A stretch of DNA of 64,000 nt from Sulfurovum indicum (lineage in GTDB: Bacteria > Campylobacterota > Campylobacteria > Campylobacterales > Sulfurovaceae), in contig NZ_CP063164.1 in assembly GCF_014931715.1 (NCBI RefSeq), forward strand, positions 1,116,001 through 1,180,000. The letters run 5' to 3'. Made by a program: the position numbers and the translations under genes. Every line of letters starts with the position of its first letter. The first letter of the stretch is position 1. A model generated the notes under the pieces. The model saw nothing but the letters and a program-made list of their open reading frames with translations, searched no databases and was not told the DNA's origin. Shown in pieces: positions 6,259-14,465 of this stretch.

Positions 6259-7086
6259 ATGAATTTCTCTGTAATCATAGCCACCTCACAAAAAAGAACA
6301 GATTGGTTGATTAATCGAAGTTTGCTTTCTGTTTACAATCAAGATGGAATTAACAAATCGGAATGGAGTGTAATAGTAGTTGACGATAATAAAGACAAGT
6401 CTGAGTTTGTTAAAGTCCAAAAACAAGTTGACTTTCTAAGAAACAAATTAAATCTTAATCCTACTGATTTTCCAACAACTGTAATAAAGAACAGACGAAC
6501 CCAATTTATGTCTGGAACTGGTGCATGGAATACAGGCATTTTTGAAGCAAACTATATCTCCCCTAATGGTTTTATAAGTATTTTGGATGATGATGACGAG
6601 TATTTACCTAATCATTTGTCAGAATGTGTTTCAGCAATAAAGTCTGACTCTGTCGCAGTGTTTCAGCGATTGATTTGGTATAATAATGAAAAATCAACTA
6701 TGAATGTAGATTTGACAAAAGAATGTTTGACCGCTGAAAATTTCTTTATCGGTAACCCAGGTGTTCAGGGAAGTAATATGTTTTTTAAATCACAAAACTT
6801 TGTTGATATTGGTGGTTTTGATGAGGCATTACCAAATACAACTGATAGAGACTTAATGATTCGCTTCCTTTTGAAGAATGAATTGACTAAAATTGAAGTT
6901 ATCGAAAAAATCGGAGTAATTCACTATAATCATAAAAGACAAAAAGTGAACAATGACATCCCAAGAAAACAACAGGGCTTGGATTTATTCTATAAGAAAT
7001 ACAAACACTATTTTTCAGAAGAAGCCTATTTAAAATCATTATCGAGAGCAAAGAAATGTTTCAATTATACTCCACCGAACAGATAG
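6259..7086 (+). CDS. Family 2 glycosyltransferase
   Basis: A 275-residue GT-A fold glycosyltransferase. The N-terminus MNFSVIIATSQKRTDWLINR is the usual first strand. VVDDN marks the nucleotide-binding Asp, and ILDDDDEYL (about residue 110) is the metal-binding DxD. GFDEALPNTTDRDLMIRF matches the acceptor-side ED-like motif. AGAAGGA before ATG 6259 decides the start. The end overlaps the next gene by 31 bp, so the two are translated together. The sugar and acceptor cannot be deduced. GC content is low, as for the rest of the cassette. Confidence 0.88.
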   Translation: MNFSVIIATSQKRTDWLINRSLLSVYNQDGINKSEWSVIVVDDNKDKSEFVKVQKQVDFLRNKLNLNPTDFPTTVIKNRRTQFMSGTGAWNTGIFEANYISPNGFISILDDDDEYLPNHLSECVSAIKSDSVAVFQRLIWYNNEKSTMNVDLTKECLTAENFFIGNPGVQGSNMFFKSQNFVDIGGFDEALPNTTDRDLMIRFLLKNELTKIEVIEKIGVIHYNHKRQKVNNDIPRKQQGLDLFYKKYKHYFSEEAYLKSLSRAKKCFNYTPPNR

Positions 7087-10000
7087 TAATTTGTATGCCC
7101 TTAAAAAATTCAGAAAAGACTGTGAAAAAAGCGGTCATTTCTGTGTTAAAACAAACTAATACAAAACGTGAAATTATTTTATTAATAGGAAACGATAACT
7201 CAACTGACAATTCAGAAACGATACTAAAAGAAATTGCTTCTAAAAATCCTAATATTGTTTTACTTAATGTGAATTTTGGCAAAACATATTTAGTCAGAAA
7301 TTATTTGAACAAATATGCACGAATAAACTATCCTAATTGCATACTAATTGGCAGACTTGATGCTGATGATGTGATTTACAATGATAAAACAATTAGTCAG
7401 ATTGAAAAATTGTATGATGAAACAAATTTTGATGTTTTAATATGCGGTAATAAGCAGGTTAAAAACGGTGTTGTTTTAGAGTGGGAAAATAAACCAAGTA
7501 AAAAACTATTACAAGAGGAATATCTTTTACGACAACTATTAGAAATAACAGAAGGGAATCCCAAAGCAGAACTTCCTTCCTGTAATACTTTCATAAAACC
7601 ATTTATAAAGACAGAGTATCCAAAAAAATTAAGTGCAGAAGACCATTGGTTTACAGTATTGCTTCTTCTTCAAAAAGAAAATCTAAATATTCAAATTGAT
7701 CAAAGTTTGATTTATTCTATTTACTCGTTAGATGGACATACTACCACCAAAAATAAAAAAGCAAATCTCTTTAAAGAAAGCAGAAAGGAACTTTATGAGT
7801 TTTTTAAACATCATAAAAGAATAAAAAAAGCAAAAGATATCCTGTTAAAACAAGGTATTAAATCTGTTGAATATCTGGGAGTCGGGCATGAAGGAGTGGT
7901 TTTTACTGACACAAAAAGTGTATATAAGGTTCTTCTGCCAATAAACAACAATACATTTGATTTTGAAATTGCTTACAGAAGAAAATCCTTTTTTGTAAAT
8001 CTATCTAAGGACTTAAAACATTTGTATTGCATTGAGCTAATAAAAACAAAAGAAACCATCATTATAAAATATCCTTTTGAAAAAGGAGAAAAATGCAGCT
8101 TTTATACAGAATACGAAGCTATTAGCATACTAACTGAGCTTTGGCAACAAAAAATAATTATTTTAGACTCTAAACCAGAGAACTGTATTCGAGTCGGAGG
8201 AGTCATAAAAATCATTGATTTAGATGGTAAAGAGTATAATGATAATTTGTTTTTAAATATGTGTGCAAGAATGTATTTGTATGCTAATTATTATAGTAAA
8301 TATACATACGCAGAGTTTCAAAAACTAAAACGAAGTGCTATCAATAATTTTGAACTACCAGAGCTGAAAGGATTGCGTGTTTTTGTAAATCGAGTTTTTA
8401 CTAACATCATTTTTGAAGAATCAAAGCACTTTACCCTTTTTGAAAACTCTGTAAAAAATAAAATTCAGGAACAAATCAACATCAATGACAATTTGGAGAA
8501 CATATTCTTCTCTAAAATCAAAGACAATAAATATTTAACAGGAATCTATTTTGATGGTTATAAATTGAATAGTGATAATTATTTTGAGCCTATAAATTTA
8601 CGAGTAGGCTATAAAGAAATTACACCTATTGATAAAAAAGTGACACTGCTTATAAAAACCTGCCCCCAAGATACTGCAACTATCGAAGAAAATATAAAAC
8701 ATATTGTAAAGCAGTTATCCTCTCCAAATTCATTTTATGAAGTAGTGGTTTCCATTGATACAAAAGAAGAGAATTATCTTCGAGAATTTAATAGTAAAGG
8801 AACACTGAAAGCGCTACTTGATAAAGTCGAGAAGCTCAAAGAAAATAATGTTATTGACAGATATATCATTTTCGACAAATCCAAAACTAAAGAATTAAAT
8901 AAACGATGGTTTGACATAGATACAGCAGAATCTCATACAATTAGCAATGCCCCTTTAGCCCCTCAGCTATATGCTTTTGAACAATGTAAAGGAGATTATA
9001 TTCTGCAAATGGACTCTGATGTATTGATTGGTCGAAAAGACTATCAACATTCATTTCTTGCCGATATGTTATCTGAGTTTGATAAAAATGAAAATGTTAT
9101 TTCGGTAGGTTTTAATATTCCAAATAAAGAAACTAACGACTATTTTGGATTTGAAAATGGCGGATTTGTTCCAGAGGTTCGGATGGGATTATTGCATAAA
9201 GAAAGAATATATAATTTGCTTCCCTTGCCAAACTCTGTCGGAAAGAATGGAAAACTCAAATTAACGTGGCAACGATCATTATTGGAAAAACAAAAAGTAA
9301 GCAAAAAAGTTTCCATTCGAGGTGGAGACCATCGCAGTTTTTATATTCATCCACAAAATTATCGAAAACAAGAACCGTATGCATGGCTAACTATTTTAGA
9401 TGCAGTAGAACAAAATATTTTACCTAATTCTCAATATGGAAAGTTTGATGTAGAAGGTTCATTGTATGATTGGTCAATTCCCAAAAGGAATGAAAAAATC
9501 ATAGTGGTTTCGTGTTTTAGAAATGTTAGTATTGATCGATTTCTAAGAATGTGGTGTTCCTTAATGGCTCAAAATACAAGTGATTTTGGAATTATTCTTT
9601 TAGATGATAACTCTGATAACGGACTCCCTTATTTTATTGATAGTTTAATCAAACCTTATTTACATAAGGTTACTTTCATAAAAAAAAGAAACCGCTCTAC
9701 ACGCATGGAAAATGTGTACACTGCGATTCATTATTATGTGTCGAACCCTGACTCAATAATTGTAATGCTAGATGGTGATGACGCTTTGATAGGAAATAAG
9801 GTATTAACTACAATTGCTGAAAAATATGATGCCTACAATGCAGATGTTTCAGTAGGTCGCTTTCATCAAACTTACAGGATACAGCCACATTATCGTTATC
9901 CTGTGAACTTTGCAAACCCAAGAAAAGCAGGAGGTAATGTTTGGCAACATTTGAAAACATTCAAGAAATATCTTTTTGATTCAATACCACTTCCTTATTT

Positions 10001-11003
10001 CAAACACAAAAGCGAATCAGTAAAACTTTATAAAAACAAATGGCTACAAACTTGTGATGATTTTGCTTTTATGGTTCCAATTGTAGAAATGGCTCAACAA
10101 CCAATTCAGTTAGATGATATTAATTATTATTACGAAAGGGATTATGAAAAAAGAAATGATGATAGGGACATAAAAGAACAATGTATTGCGGAGATATTAA
10201 CTAACCCGCCTTTATCTAAAATGGATGTATTCAAAGAAAGGAAAACTTTTCTTCCCAATATAAATAAAGTTGAAATAGACATTACATATGAGTGCAATCT
10301 TAAGTGTTTAGGATGCAACCGTTCATGCACACAAGCACCTACAACCGAATCTGTTGAGTTTTCAGATATTAAGCAATTTGTAGAAGAATCTGTAATTACT
10401 AATAAAAAATGGGAACTAATAAATATTCTTGGTGGTGAACCAACTTTACATCCAGAATTCAAAAAGATTGTAGCATATATTCATGATGAATATATCATAA
10501 AGCAATCTCCTAAAACAATATTACAAGTTGTCTCTAACGGATATGATGAAAAATCACGAAATTTATGTGAAGATATTAGAGCAAAATACAAAAATGTTCG
10601 CATTGATTATGGTTCCTATAAAACAGATAGAGTGGTGGAGTATTTTTCACCATTTAATGATGCACCGATTGATGATGATAAATTCAAGGAGGCAGACTTT
10701 AAAAAAGGTTGTTGGGTTACTAGTTATTGTGGTATTGGCTTAAATAAAAATGGGTATTATGCCTGTGCAGTTGCAGGTGGAATTGATAGAATTTTCAATA
10801 AAAATACAGCTATCCCAAAATTGACTGAAATAACTAATGATAGATTAAAACAGCAATTAGAGGAATTTTGCAGATACTGTGGTAACTTTAAAGCATACGA
10901 AGATAATTTTGGCGATTTTATTCCAAGAGTAGAAAAAGAACCTTTTAGAAATGAGATTTCAGAATCGTGGAAAAGATTATATGAAGAATACAGAACACAA
11001 TAA
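7056..11003 (+). CDS. Giant fusion: GT2 - kinase-like - GT2 - GT2 - radical SAM
   Basis: 1315 residues with five recognisable modules. Residues 8-240 form a GT2 with DAD (102-104). Residues 272-395 resemble a protein/aminoglycoside-kinase fold: glycine loop GVGHEG (275-280), VYKV Lys (291), LDSKPEN (370-376) in place of the catalytic loop, and DLDG (388-391) in place of DFG. Residues 525-805 form a second GT2 with DSD (653-655). Residues 812-1030 form a third with DGDD (906-909). Residues 1070-1300 form a radical-SAM domain with the CxxxCxxC cluster motif (C1080, C1084, C1087), GGEPTL, and further cysteines near the C-terminus like a SPASM/auxiliary cluster. I know of no characterised enzyme with this order. 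A multi-step sugar polymer or glycopeptide modifier is a guess. It overlaps both neighbouring genes. Confidence 0.85.
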   Translation: MFQLYSTEQIVICMPLKNSEKTVKKAVISVLKQTNTKREIILLIGNDNSTDNSETILKEIASKNPNIVLLNVNFGKTYLVRNYLNKYARINYPNCILIGRLDADDVIYNDKTISQIEKLYDETNFDVLICGNKQVKNGVVLEWENKPSKKLLQEEYLLRQLLEITEGNPKAELPSCNTFIKPFIKTEYPKKLSAEDHWFTVLLLLQKENLNIQIDQSLIYSIYSLDGHTTTKNKKANLFKESRKELYEFFKHHKRIKKAKDILLKQGIKSVEYLGVGHEGVVFTDTKSVYKVLLPINNNTFDFEIAYRRKSFFVNLSKDLKHLYCIELIKTKETIIIKYPFEKGEKCSFYTEYEAISILTELWQQKIIILDSKPENCIRVGGVIKIIDLDGKEYNDNLFLNMCARMYLYANYYSKYTYAEFQKLKRSAINNFELPELKGLRVFVNRVFTNIIFEESKHFTLFENSVKNKIQEQININDNLENIFFSKIKDNKYLTGIYFDGYKLNSDNYFEPINLRVGYKEITPIDKKVTLLIKTCPQDTATIEENIKHIVKQLSSPNSFYEVVVSIDTKEENYLREFNSKGTLKALLDKVEKLKENNVIDRYIIFDKSKTKELNKRWFDIDTAESHTISNAPLAPQLYAFEQCKGDYILQMDSDVLIGRKDYQHSFLADMLSEFDKNENVISVGFNIPNKETNDYFGFENGGFVPEVRMGLLHKERIYNLLPLPNSVGKNGKLKLTWQRSLLEKQKVSKKVSIRGGDHRSFYIHPQNYRKQEPYAWLTILDAVEQNILPNSQYGKFDVEGSLYDWSIPKRNEKIIVVSCFRNVSIDRFLRMWCSLMAQNTSDFGIILLDDNSDNGLPYFIDSLIKPYLHKVTFIKKRNRSTRMENVYTAIHYYVSNPDSIIVMLDGDDALIGNKVLTTIAEKYDAYNADVSVGRFHQTYRIQPHYRYPVNFANPRKAGGNVWQHLKTFKKYLFDSIPLPYFKHKSESVKLYKNKWLQTCDDFAFMVPIVEMAQQPIQLDDINYYYERDYEKRNDDRDIKEQCIAEILTNPPLSKMDVFKERKTFLPNINKVEIDITYECNLKCLGCNRSCTQAPTTESVEFSDIKQFVEESVITNKKWELINILGGEPTLHPEFKKIVAYIHDEYIIKQSPKTILQVVSNGYDEKSRNLCEDIRAKYKNVRIDYGSYKTDRVVEYFSPFNDAPIDDDKFKEADFKKGCWVTSYCGIGLNKNGYYACAVAGGIDRIFNKNTAIPKLTEITNDRLKQQLEEFCRYCGNFKAYEDNFGDFIPRVEKEPFRNEISESWKRLYEEYRTQ

Positions 11004-11118
11004 GACGACAATTATACTCTTGAGTGGAGGAATCGACTCTGCGACTTTACTTGCAAAACTATCAAGTGAAATTATTAACTTGTTGCAAGGAAAACAGATA
11101 ACAAATCATTGCACTTGA
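10981..11118 (+). pseudogene. Truncated PP-loop ATPase (QueC/asparagine-synthase-like) N-terminus
   Basis: A 45-residue ORF starts inside the end of the fusion gene (overlap 23 bp). It contains the PP-loop signature LLSGGIDSATLLAKL, typical of ATP-pyrophosphatases such as QueC, NadE or AsnB. Full-length members exceed 200 residues. Here the frame runs into the attC site, whose TAACAAATC provides the last codons, and stops at 11118. It is therefore a gene stump cut where the cassette's attC begins. Confidence 0.65.
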
Positions 11119-11165
11119 CATTTTTCCGCTACGCTCCAAAATGCAGGTGAACTCAACCGTTAGGC
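11098..11165 (+). other. attC recombination site (68 bp)
   Basis: A clean attC running from TAACAAATCATTGCAC to CTCAACCGTTAGGC, with both outer boxes canonical (GTTAGGC fits GTTRRRY). Inner arms TTGCACTTGACATTTT and AAAATGCAGGTGAACTCAA pair imperfectly with the expected unpaired bases. The apical loop is TCCGCTACGC. It closes the large cassette and sets its right border at 11159|11160. Confidence 0.9.
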
Positions 11166-11177
11166 GAACATTAAACT

Positions 11178-11633
11178 ATGGAGGTATATCAAGTGGAAAA
11201 TAATTTATCATTATCAGATTCAGAAATAAAAAGATTAGTCCAAGAAAAAGTTGAGAGTTATAAAAATTTTAGTAATTTAGAACAATACGCAATATTTATG
11301 GGAAAAGCTCAGATATTGGAGTTTGGATTAAAGGGTTTACTCTCTATAAAGTATGAATTTTCATTTGAGTCGATAGAAAAATGGACATTAGGACGAGTCA
11401 AAAATGAGCTTGAGAAAAAGGGGCTACGTCAGGACTTTATAACGCTCCTTAGTAGTGTAGTAACTCATCGAAATCACATTGCACATGAGTTTTTAGTTAA
11501 TAATTCAATAGTGAAAAGTTTAGGTGATTTCAGCGATAAAAAACTATATGGTGACTTATTTTGTGCGATATACGAGCTTGAACAAATAATCATAATTTAC
11601 GATTGGAATGAAGAAAACAATGGCTGGGGATAA
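11178..11633 (+). CDS. HEPN-like protein (cassette cargo)
   Basis: A 151-residue all-helical protein with RNHIAHEFL at about residue 96. This fits the Rx4-6H signature of HEPN ribonuclease domains, sitting in a VTHRNHIAH context as in HEPN proteins of toxin or defence systems. No MNT nucleotidyltransferase partner is visible beside it. The start ATG 11178 follows the attC end by 12 bases and has GGAGGT further downstream, so an internal start cannot be excluded. Function in defence or toxicity is inference from the motif and context. Confidence 0.6.
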   Translation: MEVYQVENNLSLSDSEIKRLVQEKVESYKNFSNLEQYAIFMGKAQILEFGLKGLLSIKYEFSFESIEKWTLGRVKNELEKKGLRQDFITLLSSVVTHRNHIAHEFLVNNSIVKSLGDFSDKKLYGDLFCAIYELEQIIIIYDWNEENNGWG

Positions 11634-11721
11634 TTTCAACTACATTAAACACCTATGATACAGGGTTCAGGCGATGCTAATGCTATATAGACTCCCCTTC
11701 ATGCTGCTTATACCCTCAGTC

Positions 11722-11758
11722 GTTGTCTCGAACGCTTCGCTTGCCACGACAATGGGGG
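11722..11758 (+). repeat. Diverged copy of the ORF-less cassette's 5' hairpin
   Basis: GTTGTCTCGAACGCTTCGC matches the first 37 bases of the 155-bp ORF-less cassettes at about 30 positions, including the identical loop ACGCTTCGCTT and trailing GGGGG. It lies at the expected start of a new cassette (CAGTC-G|TT) and directly precedes the start codon of the membrane protein. The GGGGG doubles as its Shine-Dalgarno. The 85 bp before it (11636-11721) must contain the previous attC, but I could not find convincing paired arms. Confidence 0.55.
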
Positions 11759-11764
11759 ATTAAA

Positions 11765-12346
11765 TTGAAAAAAGTAGCTATGACTTTGATTTTATTGTTT
11801 TTATTGTTTTTACTCATATTTATAATAGGTTTTTTTAATTCAATTTTTGTGAATCCTGGTTTGTTTATTTATCATTGGGATAAAGTATTGATTATTTTTA
11901 TAACCATACTTACCATAAAAAAAGTCTCTGATAAAGATAGTATAATTTCAAAAGGGTTTCATTACAAAAATCAAAAAAGAAATATAAAAACTTTTATGTC
12001 AATTTTAATAGGCATACCTATACTGCTATCAATTTTAATTCATATATCTATACCATCTATTATGCATAAACTAGTTGCCAAAGAATCAACTAAGAGCGTA
12101 ATAGTTAGTAAAAAAACGAATAGAGAAAAGCGTTGCTTAACTTATATATACACAACAGATAAAACAGTAAAGGGATTCTGTATAAATAAAGATATTTACG
12201 ACAATATACATATAGGAGATAGATTACTTTTAAAAGGCACTTCATCTATATTTGGTTTTTCACTTGATCGAGTGATTAAAGATAACAAAACAGAGCGGAA
12301 GGAGCAAGCAACCCCGTTAGCATCACATTTGCAAATTCAGTCTTAA
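11765..12346 (+). CDS. Membrane protein of unknown function (cassette cargo)
   Basis: 193 residues from TTG 11765, chosen for the GGGGG seven bases upstream. Three hydrophobic helices are visible (residues about 5-30, 38-52 and 75-100), then a soluble C-terminal part of about 80 residues with basic character and two short beta-rich stretches (CLTYIYTTDKTVKGFCI). I do not recognise the family. The last 20 codons overlap an attC-like sequence, so the natural C-terminus may have been replaced during cassette formation. Confidence 0.6.
   Translation: MKKVAMTLILLFLLFLLIFIIGFFNSIFVNPGLFIYHWDKVLIIFITILTIKKVSDKDSIISKGFHYKNQKRNIKTFMSILIGIPILLSILIHISIPSIMHKLVAKESTKSVIVSKKTNREKRCLTYIYTTDKTVKGFCINKDIYDNIHIGDRLLLKGTSSIFGFSLDRVIKDNKTERKEQATPLASHLQIQS
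12283..12322 (+). other. Short attC-like remnant
   Basis: TAACAAAACAGAGCGG at the left and CAACCCCGTTAGCA at the right have the two outer boxes of an attC. Only about 40 bases separate the ends and no paired arms are evident. It may be a deletion derivative of an attC marking the border between the membrane-protein and toxin-antitoxin cassettes. Confidence 0.35.
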
Positions 12347-12378
12347 TTCGGTACAATAAAAAGACTGAAGGAGAATTT

Positions 12379-12654
12379 ATGCACATTGTAAATGATATAA
12401 AACCTGTTACCTATCTCAAAAGCAAAACAGCTGATGTTCTAAAATATATCAATGAAACCCATAGACCTATGATAATCACACAAAACGGTGAGGCTAAAGC
12501 TGTAATACAAGACCCAAAAAGCTATGAAGATATGAAAAATGCTCTTGCTATCATGAAGCTTCTTTCATTTGCAGAGGAAGATACCAGGAATGGAAATTTG
12601 CATTCGGAAGAGGATGTTTTTAATGCTGTTGAAGAGCTCTTAGAAAATGAGTAA
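12379..12654 (+). CDS. Type II antitoxin, Phd/YefM family
   Basis: A 91-residue protein. The N-terminal Phd fold is recognisable by VTYLKSKTADVLKYINE, then MIITQNGEAKAVIQDPKSYE, the standard DNA-binding half. The acidic C-terminal tail is the expected toxin-neutralising region. AAGGAG precedes ATG 12379. The gene overlaps the toxin by 8 bp. The pair is expected to autoregulate. Such cassettes are common in large integron arrays, where they are thought to stabilise the array. Confidence 0.9.
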   Translation: MHIVNDIKPVTYLKSKTADVLKYINETHRPMIITQNGEAKAVIQDPKSYEDMKNALAIMKLLSFAEEDTRNGNLHSEEDVFNAVEELLENE

Positions 12655-13003
12655 AACCTACAAAATTCAGTGGACTTCAAATGCAAAAGAAGACCTTTTG
12701 AATATTGTTGATTACATTAAAAAAGATAACAAAAATGCTGCAAGAAAAGTGTATGGACAAATAAGAGAAAAAGCACAATCTAGCAATTTGTTTCCATTAC
12801 AAGGTAGAATAGTACCTGAACTTCAAAAAGAAGGTATCACTATTTACAGAGAACTCATTGTTCAACCTTGGAGAATTATGTATAAAATTGAAAATGATAC
12901 TGTTTATATTATGGCTATTTTTGACTCAAGACAAAATGTAGAAGAGCTGTTATTGCAAAAACTGTTGAAAGGGCATATACTAACAAATCAGAGCAATAGT
13001 TAA
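12647..13003 (+). CDS. Type II toxin, ParE/RelE superfamily
   Basis: A 118-residue basic protein with the ParE/RelE core: IQWTSNAKEDLLNIVDYI helix pair, PLQGRIVPEL, then YRELIVQPWRIMYKIENDTVYIMAIFDSRQN. The last strand plus DSRQN is typical. Whether it attacks gyrase (ParE) or ribosome-bound mRNA (RelE) cannot be decided. The C-terminus (ILTNQSNS) is encoded by TAACAAATC, the opening box of an attC, and may be cassette-derived. Confidence 0.9.
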   Translation: MSKTYKIQWTSNAKEDLLNIVDYIKKDNKNAARKVYGQIREKAQSSNLFPLQGRIVPELQKEGITIYRELIVQPWRIMYKIENDTVYIMAIFDSRQNVEELLLQKLLKGHILTNQSNS

Positions 13004-13026
13004 CTCTAAAATAAAAAAGGAAAAAT

Positions 13027-13272
13027 ATGAGCACAATCGAAGCAATAAGAGAATTTCTTGGCTGGTGCTCTGTGATCAATATTGGGTTACTGATACTGTC
13101 GTCAGTTTTAATCATTGCCATTCGCCGCCCAGTTTCACGTATCCACGCCAAAATGTTTGATTTGAACGAGAACGATGTACAACTTGCATACTTTCAGTAT
13201 TTGGGACAATACAAGGTTGCCATAATAATGTTTAATATCGTCCCATACCTTGCATTGAAGATCATGAGTTAA
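13027..13272 (+). CDS. Small membrane protein (DUF6868-like)
   Basis: An 81-residue protein with two hydrophobic helices (NIGLLILSSVLIIAI at about 19-33 and VAIIMFNIVPYLAL at about 63-77), separated by a polar loop RIHAKMFDLNENDVQLAYF. Similar small two-helix proteins of marine bacteria fall into DUF6868, but I assign it from memory of pattern only. AAAAGG lies before ATG 13027. It is the last cassette-like gene before the array ends. Confidence 0.6.
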   Translation: MSTIEAIREFLGWCSVINIGLLILSSVLIIAIRRPVSRIHAKMFDLNENDVQLAYFQYLGQYKVAIIMFNIVPYLALKIMS

Positions 13273-13283
13273 TTCAAAGGAAC

Positions 13284-13330
13284 TAACAAATCCCCTGCCC
13301 CGTTTCTCCCGGATTTAAATCTGGGTGAGA
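13284..13330 (+). other. attC remnant at the right end of the array
   Basis: ACTAACAAATCCCCTGCC has the TAACAAATC opening box seen in other attC sites here. It is followed by an imperfect hairpin (TCTCCCGGATTTAAATCTGG) but no closing CGTTA box. Directly after it begins a dispersed repeat. I take this as the broken right border of the integron array. Confidence 0.4.
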
Positions 13331-13412
13331 CTGCGGATGTCTTGAAATTTTGTTTGCATCTGTAGGGGCGATCCCTTGTGGTTGCTCCATAATGTGGAGG
13401 ATAATTATGGTG
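13330..13412 (+). repeat. Dispersed repeat, copy 1
   Basis: The core AGGGGCGATCCCTTGTGGTT is shared with 15030-15115 and 15786-15892. This copy includes ATTTTGTTTGCATCTGTAGG upstream and a GGAGGATAATTATGGT-type tail downstream. The left end is less complete than in the others. It lies at the junction between the integron array and the chromosomal genes. Confidence 0.7.
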
Positions 13413-13500
13413 TGCGCCAATGCCAGGGATCAAATATGAGATGGCGACTGCCCCTCTATTCTCCTATATTTTATTTTGTTTCCTTTTTTTGAATTACTTT

Positions 13501-14157
13501 TTATAGAAGTTTTGAACCATAAATAGCTGTGATTCCTAAAGTATAAGCCCCAAGTAAATAGACATTTCTGGGGTTTCCTGAAAGTTTTGGTGTTTTAATT
13601 TCAGATATATTTAAAACAGCCAGACCAACTCCAGTAATATATAAAACTACAGAAAAAGCCCCATGAGTAAAAAAGCCTTCAAATAAAAATACAAAAACCA
13701 AAATTAAACTATTATTGTCAAGAGCAAGTCCTGTATATTTTGTACCGCCTGCTAATCCATAAGTGCTAAAATAACTGAGACGAACAGCTGCGGCTGCCAA
13801 CATTACAAATGCTCCTATTAAATATATAGGCTCAAACTTTCCATAACTTAAAAGCAAAATAGCAGGAGTTACCCCATAACTTACTATATCTATCACAACA
13901 TCAAGTTGTCCGCCAAATTTAGCATCAGTAGCTGTTCTGCCTTTTAGTTTTCTAGCAACCAATCCATCAGCCCAATCAAAAGCAACAGCCCAAACCATAC
14001 CAATCATAGCGGCTCCGTAAAGACCCTTAATACTAAAATAGATAGCTAATACAGTACAGGCCAATCCTGAAAGTGATAAAAGATTTGGAAGATCATTGAG
14101 ATAAGATAAAATCGTTGGTTGCAGTGTTTCTCTGGTCGTAGAGTTTTTTTTTGGCAT
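13501..14157 (-). CDS. CDP-alcohol phosphatidyltransferase (phosphatidylserine synthase-like)
   Basis: A 218-residue integral membrane enzyme with about six to seven hydrophobic helices. The CDP-alcohol phosphotransferase motif is present as DGLVAR, then GGQLDVVID. The spacing between Arg and Gly is 12 residues instead of the usual 8, so it belongs to a divergent subtype. The reaction would be transfer of a phosphatidyl or phospho-alcohol group from a CDP-activated donor. A cytidylyltransferase gene lies divergently 308 bp away, and the two may act in one head-group pathway. Confidence 0.8.
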   Translation of the reverse strand: MPKKNSTTRETLQPTILSYLNDLPNLLSLSGLACTVLAIYFSIKGLYGAAMIGMVWAVAFDWADGLVARKLKGRTATDAKFGGQLDVVIDIVSYGVTPAILLLSYGKFEPIYLIGAFVMLAAAAVRLSYFSTYGLAGGTKYTGLALDNNSLILVFVFLFEGFFTHGAFSVVLYITGVGLAVLNISEIKTPKLSGNPRNVYLLGAYTLGITAIYGSKLL

Positions 14158-14465
14158 AAATTGAGGTCCTTTAATTTAAGTACGTATAGTAAACTTTTTT
14201 AATAATGCCAAATATTTGGAATAAAAATGGTATTATATCGTAAATTATATTATAAATTGAACTTATATACTATATTGCACTCATAGTAAATGCTCTCTCG
14301 TTTTCTCCAAGGGATGACCTTAATAATATTTTGATGACATCGTTACACTTTAATTGTCATAGTTTAAAGCCATGACTCAAAAAATGCCTCGTAATTAAAT
14401 ATTATTAAAGCCACTATCTATGTGATATTGTACAAAGTCAGTTATTTACCAAAGGAGATTAGATT
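14158..14465. promoter_or_regulatory. Divergent promoter region with a 12-bp perfect palindrome
   Basis: A 308-bp AT-rich gap between two divergent lipid-related genes. CCAAATATTTGG at 14208-14219 is a perfect palindrome about 60 bp from the leftward start and could be an operator. Several AT-rich -10-like hexamers occur, none convincing alone. The rightward gene has AAAGGAGA immediately upstream of its ATG. Confidence 0.4.

Noticed and set aside
11636-11721. attC between the HEPN-like and membrane-protein cassettes
   Set aside because: The position is right and CAACTAC/CGTTGTC could be outer boxes, but I could not find inverted arms, so I do not list it as a site.
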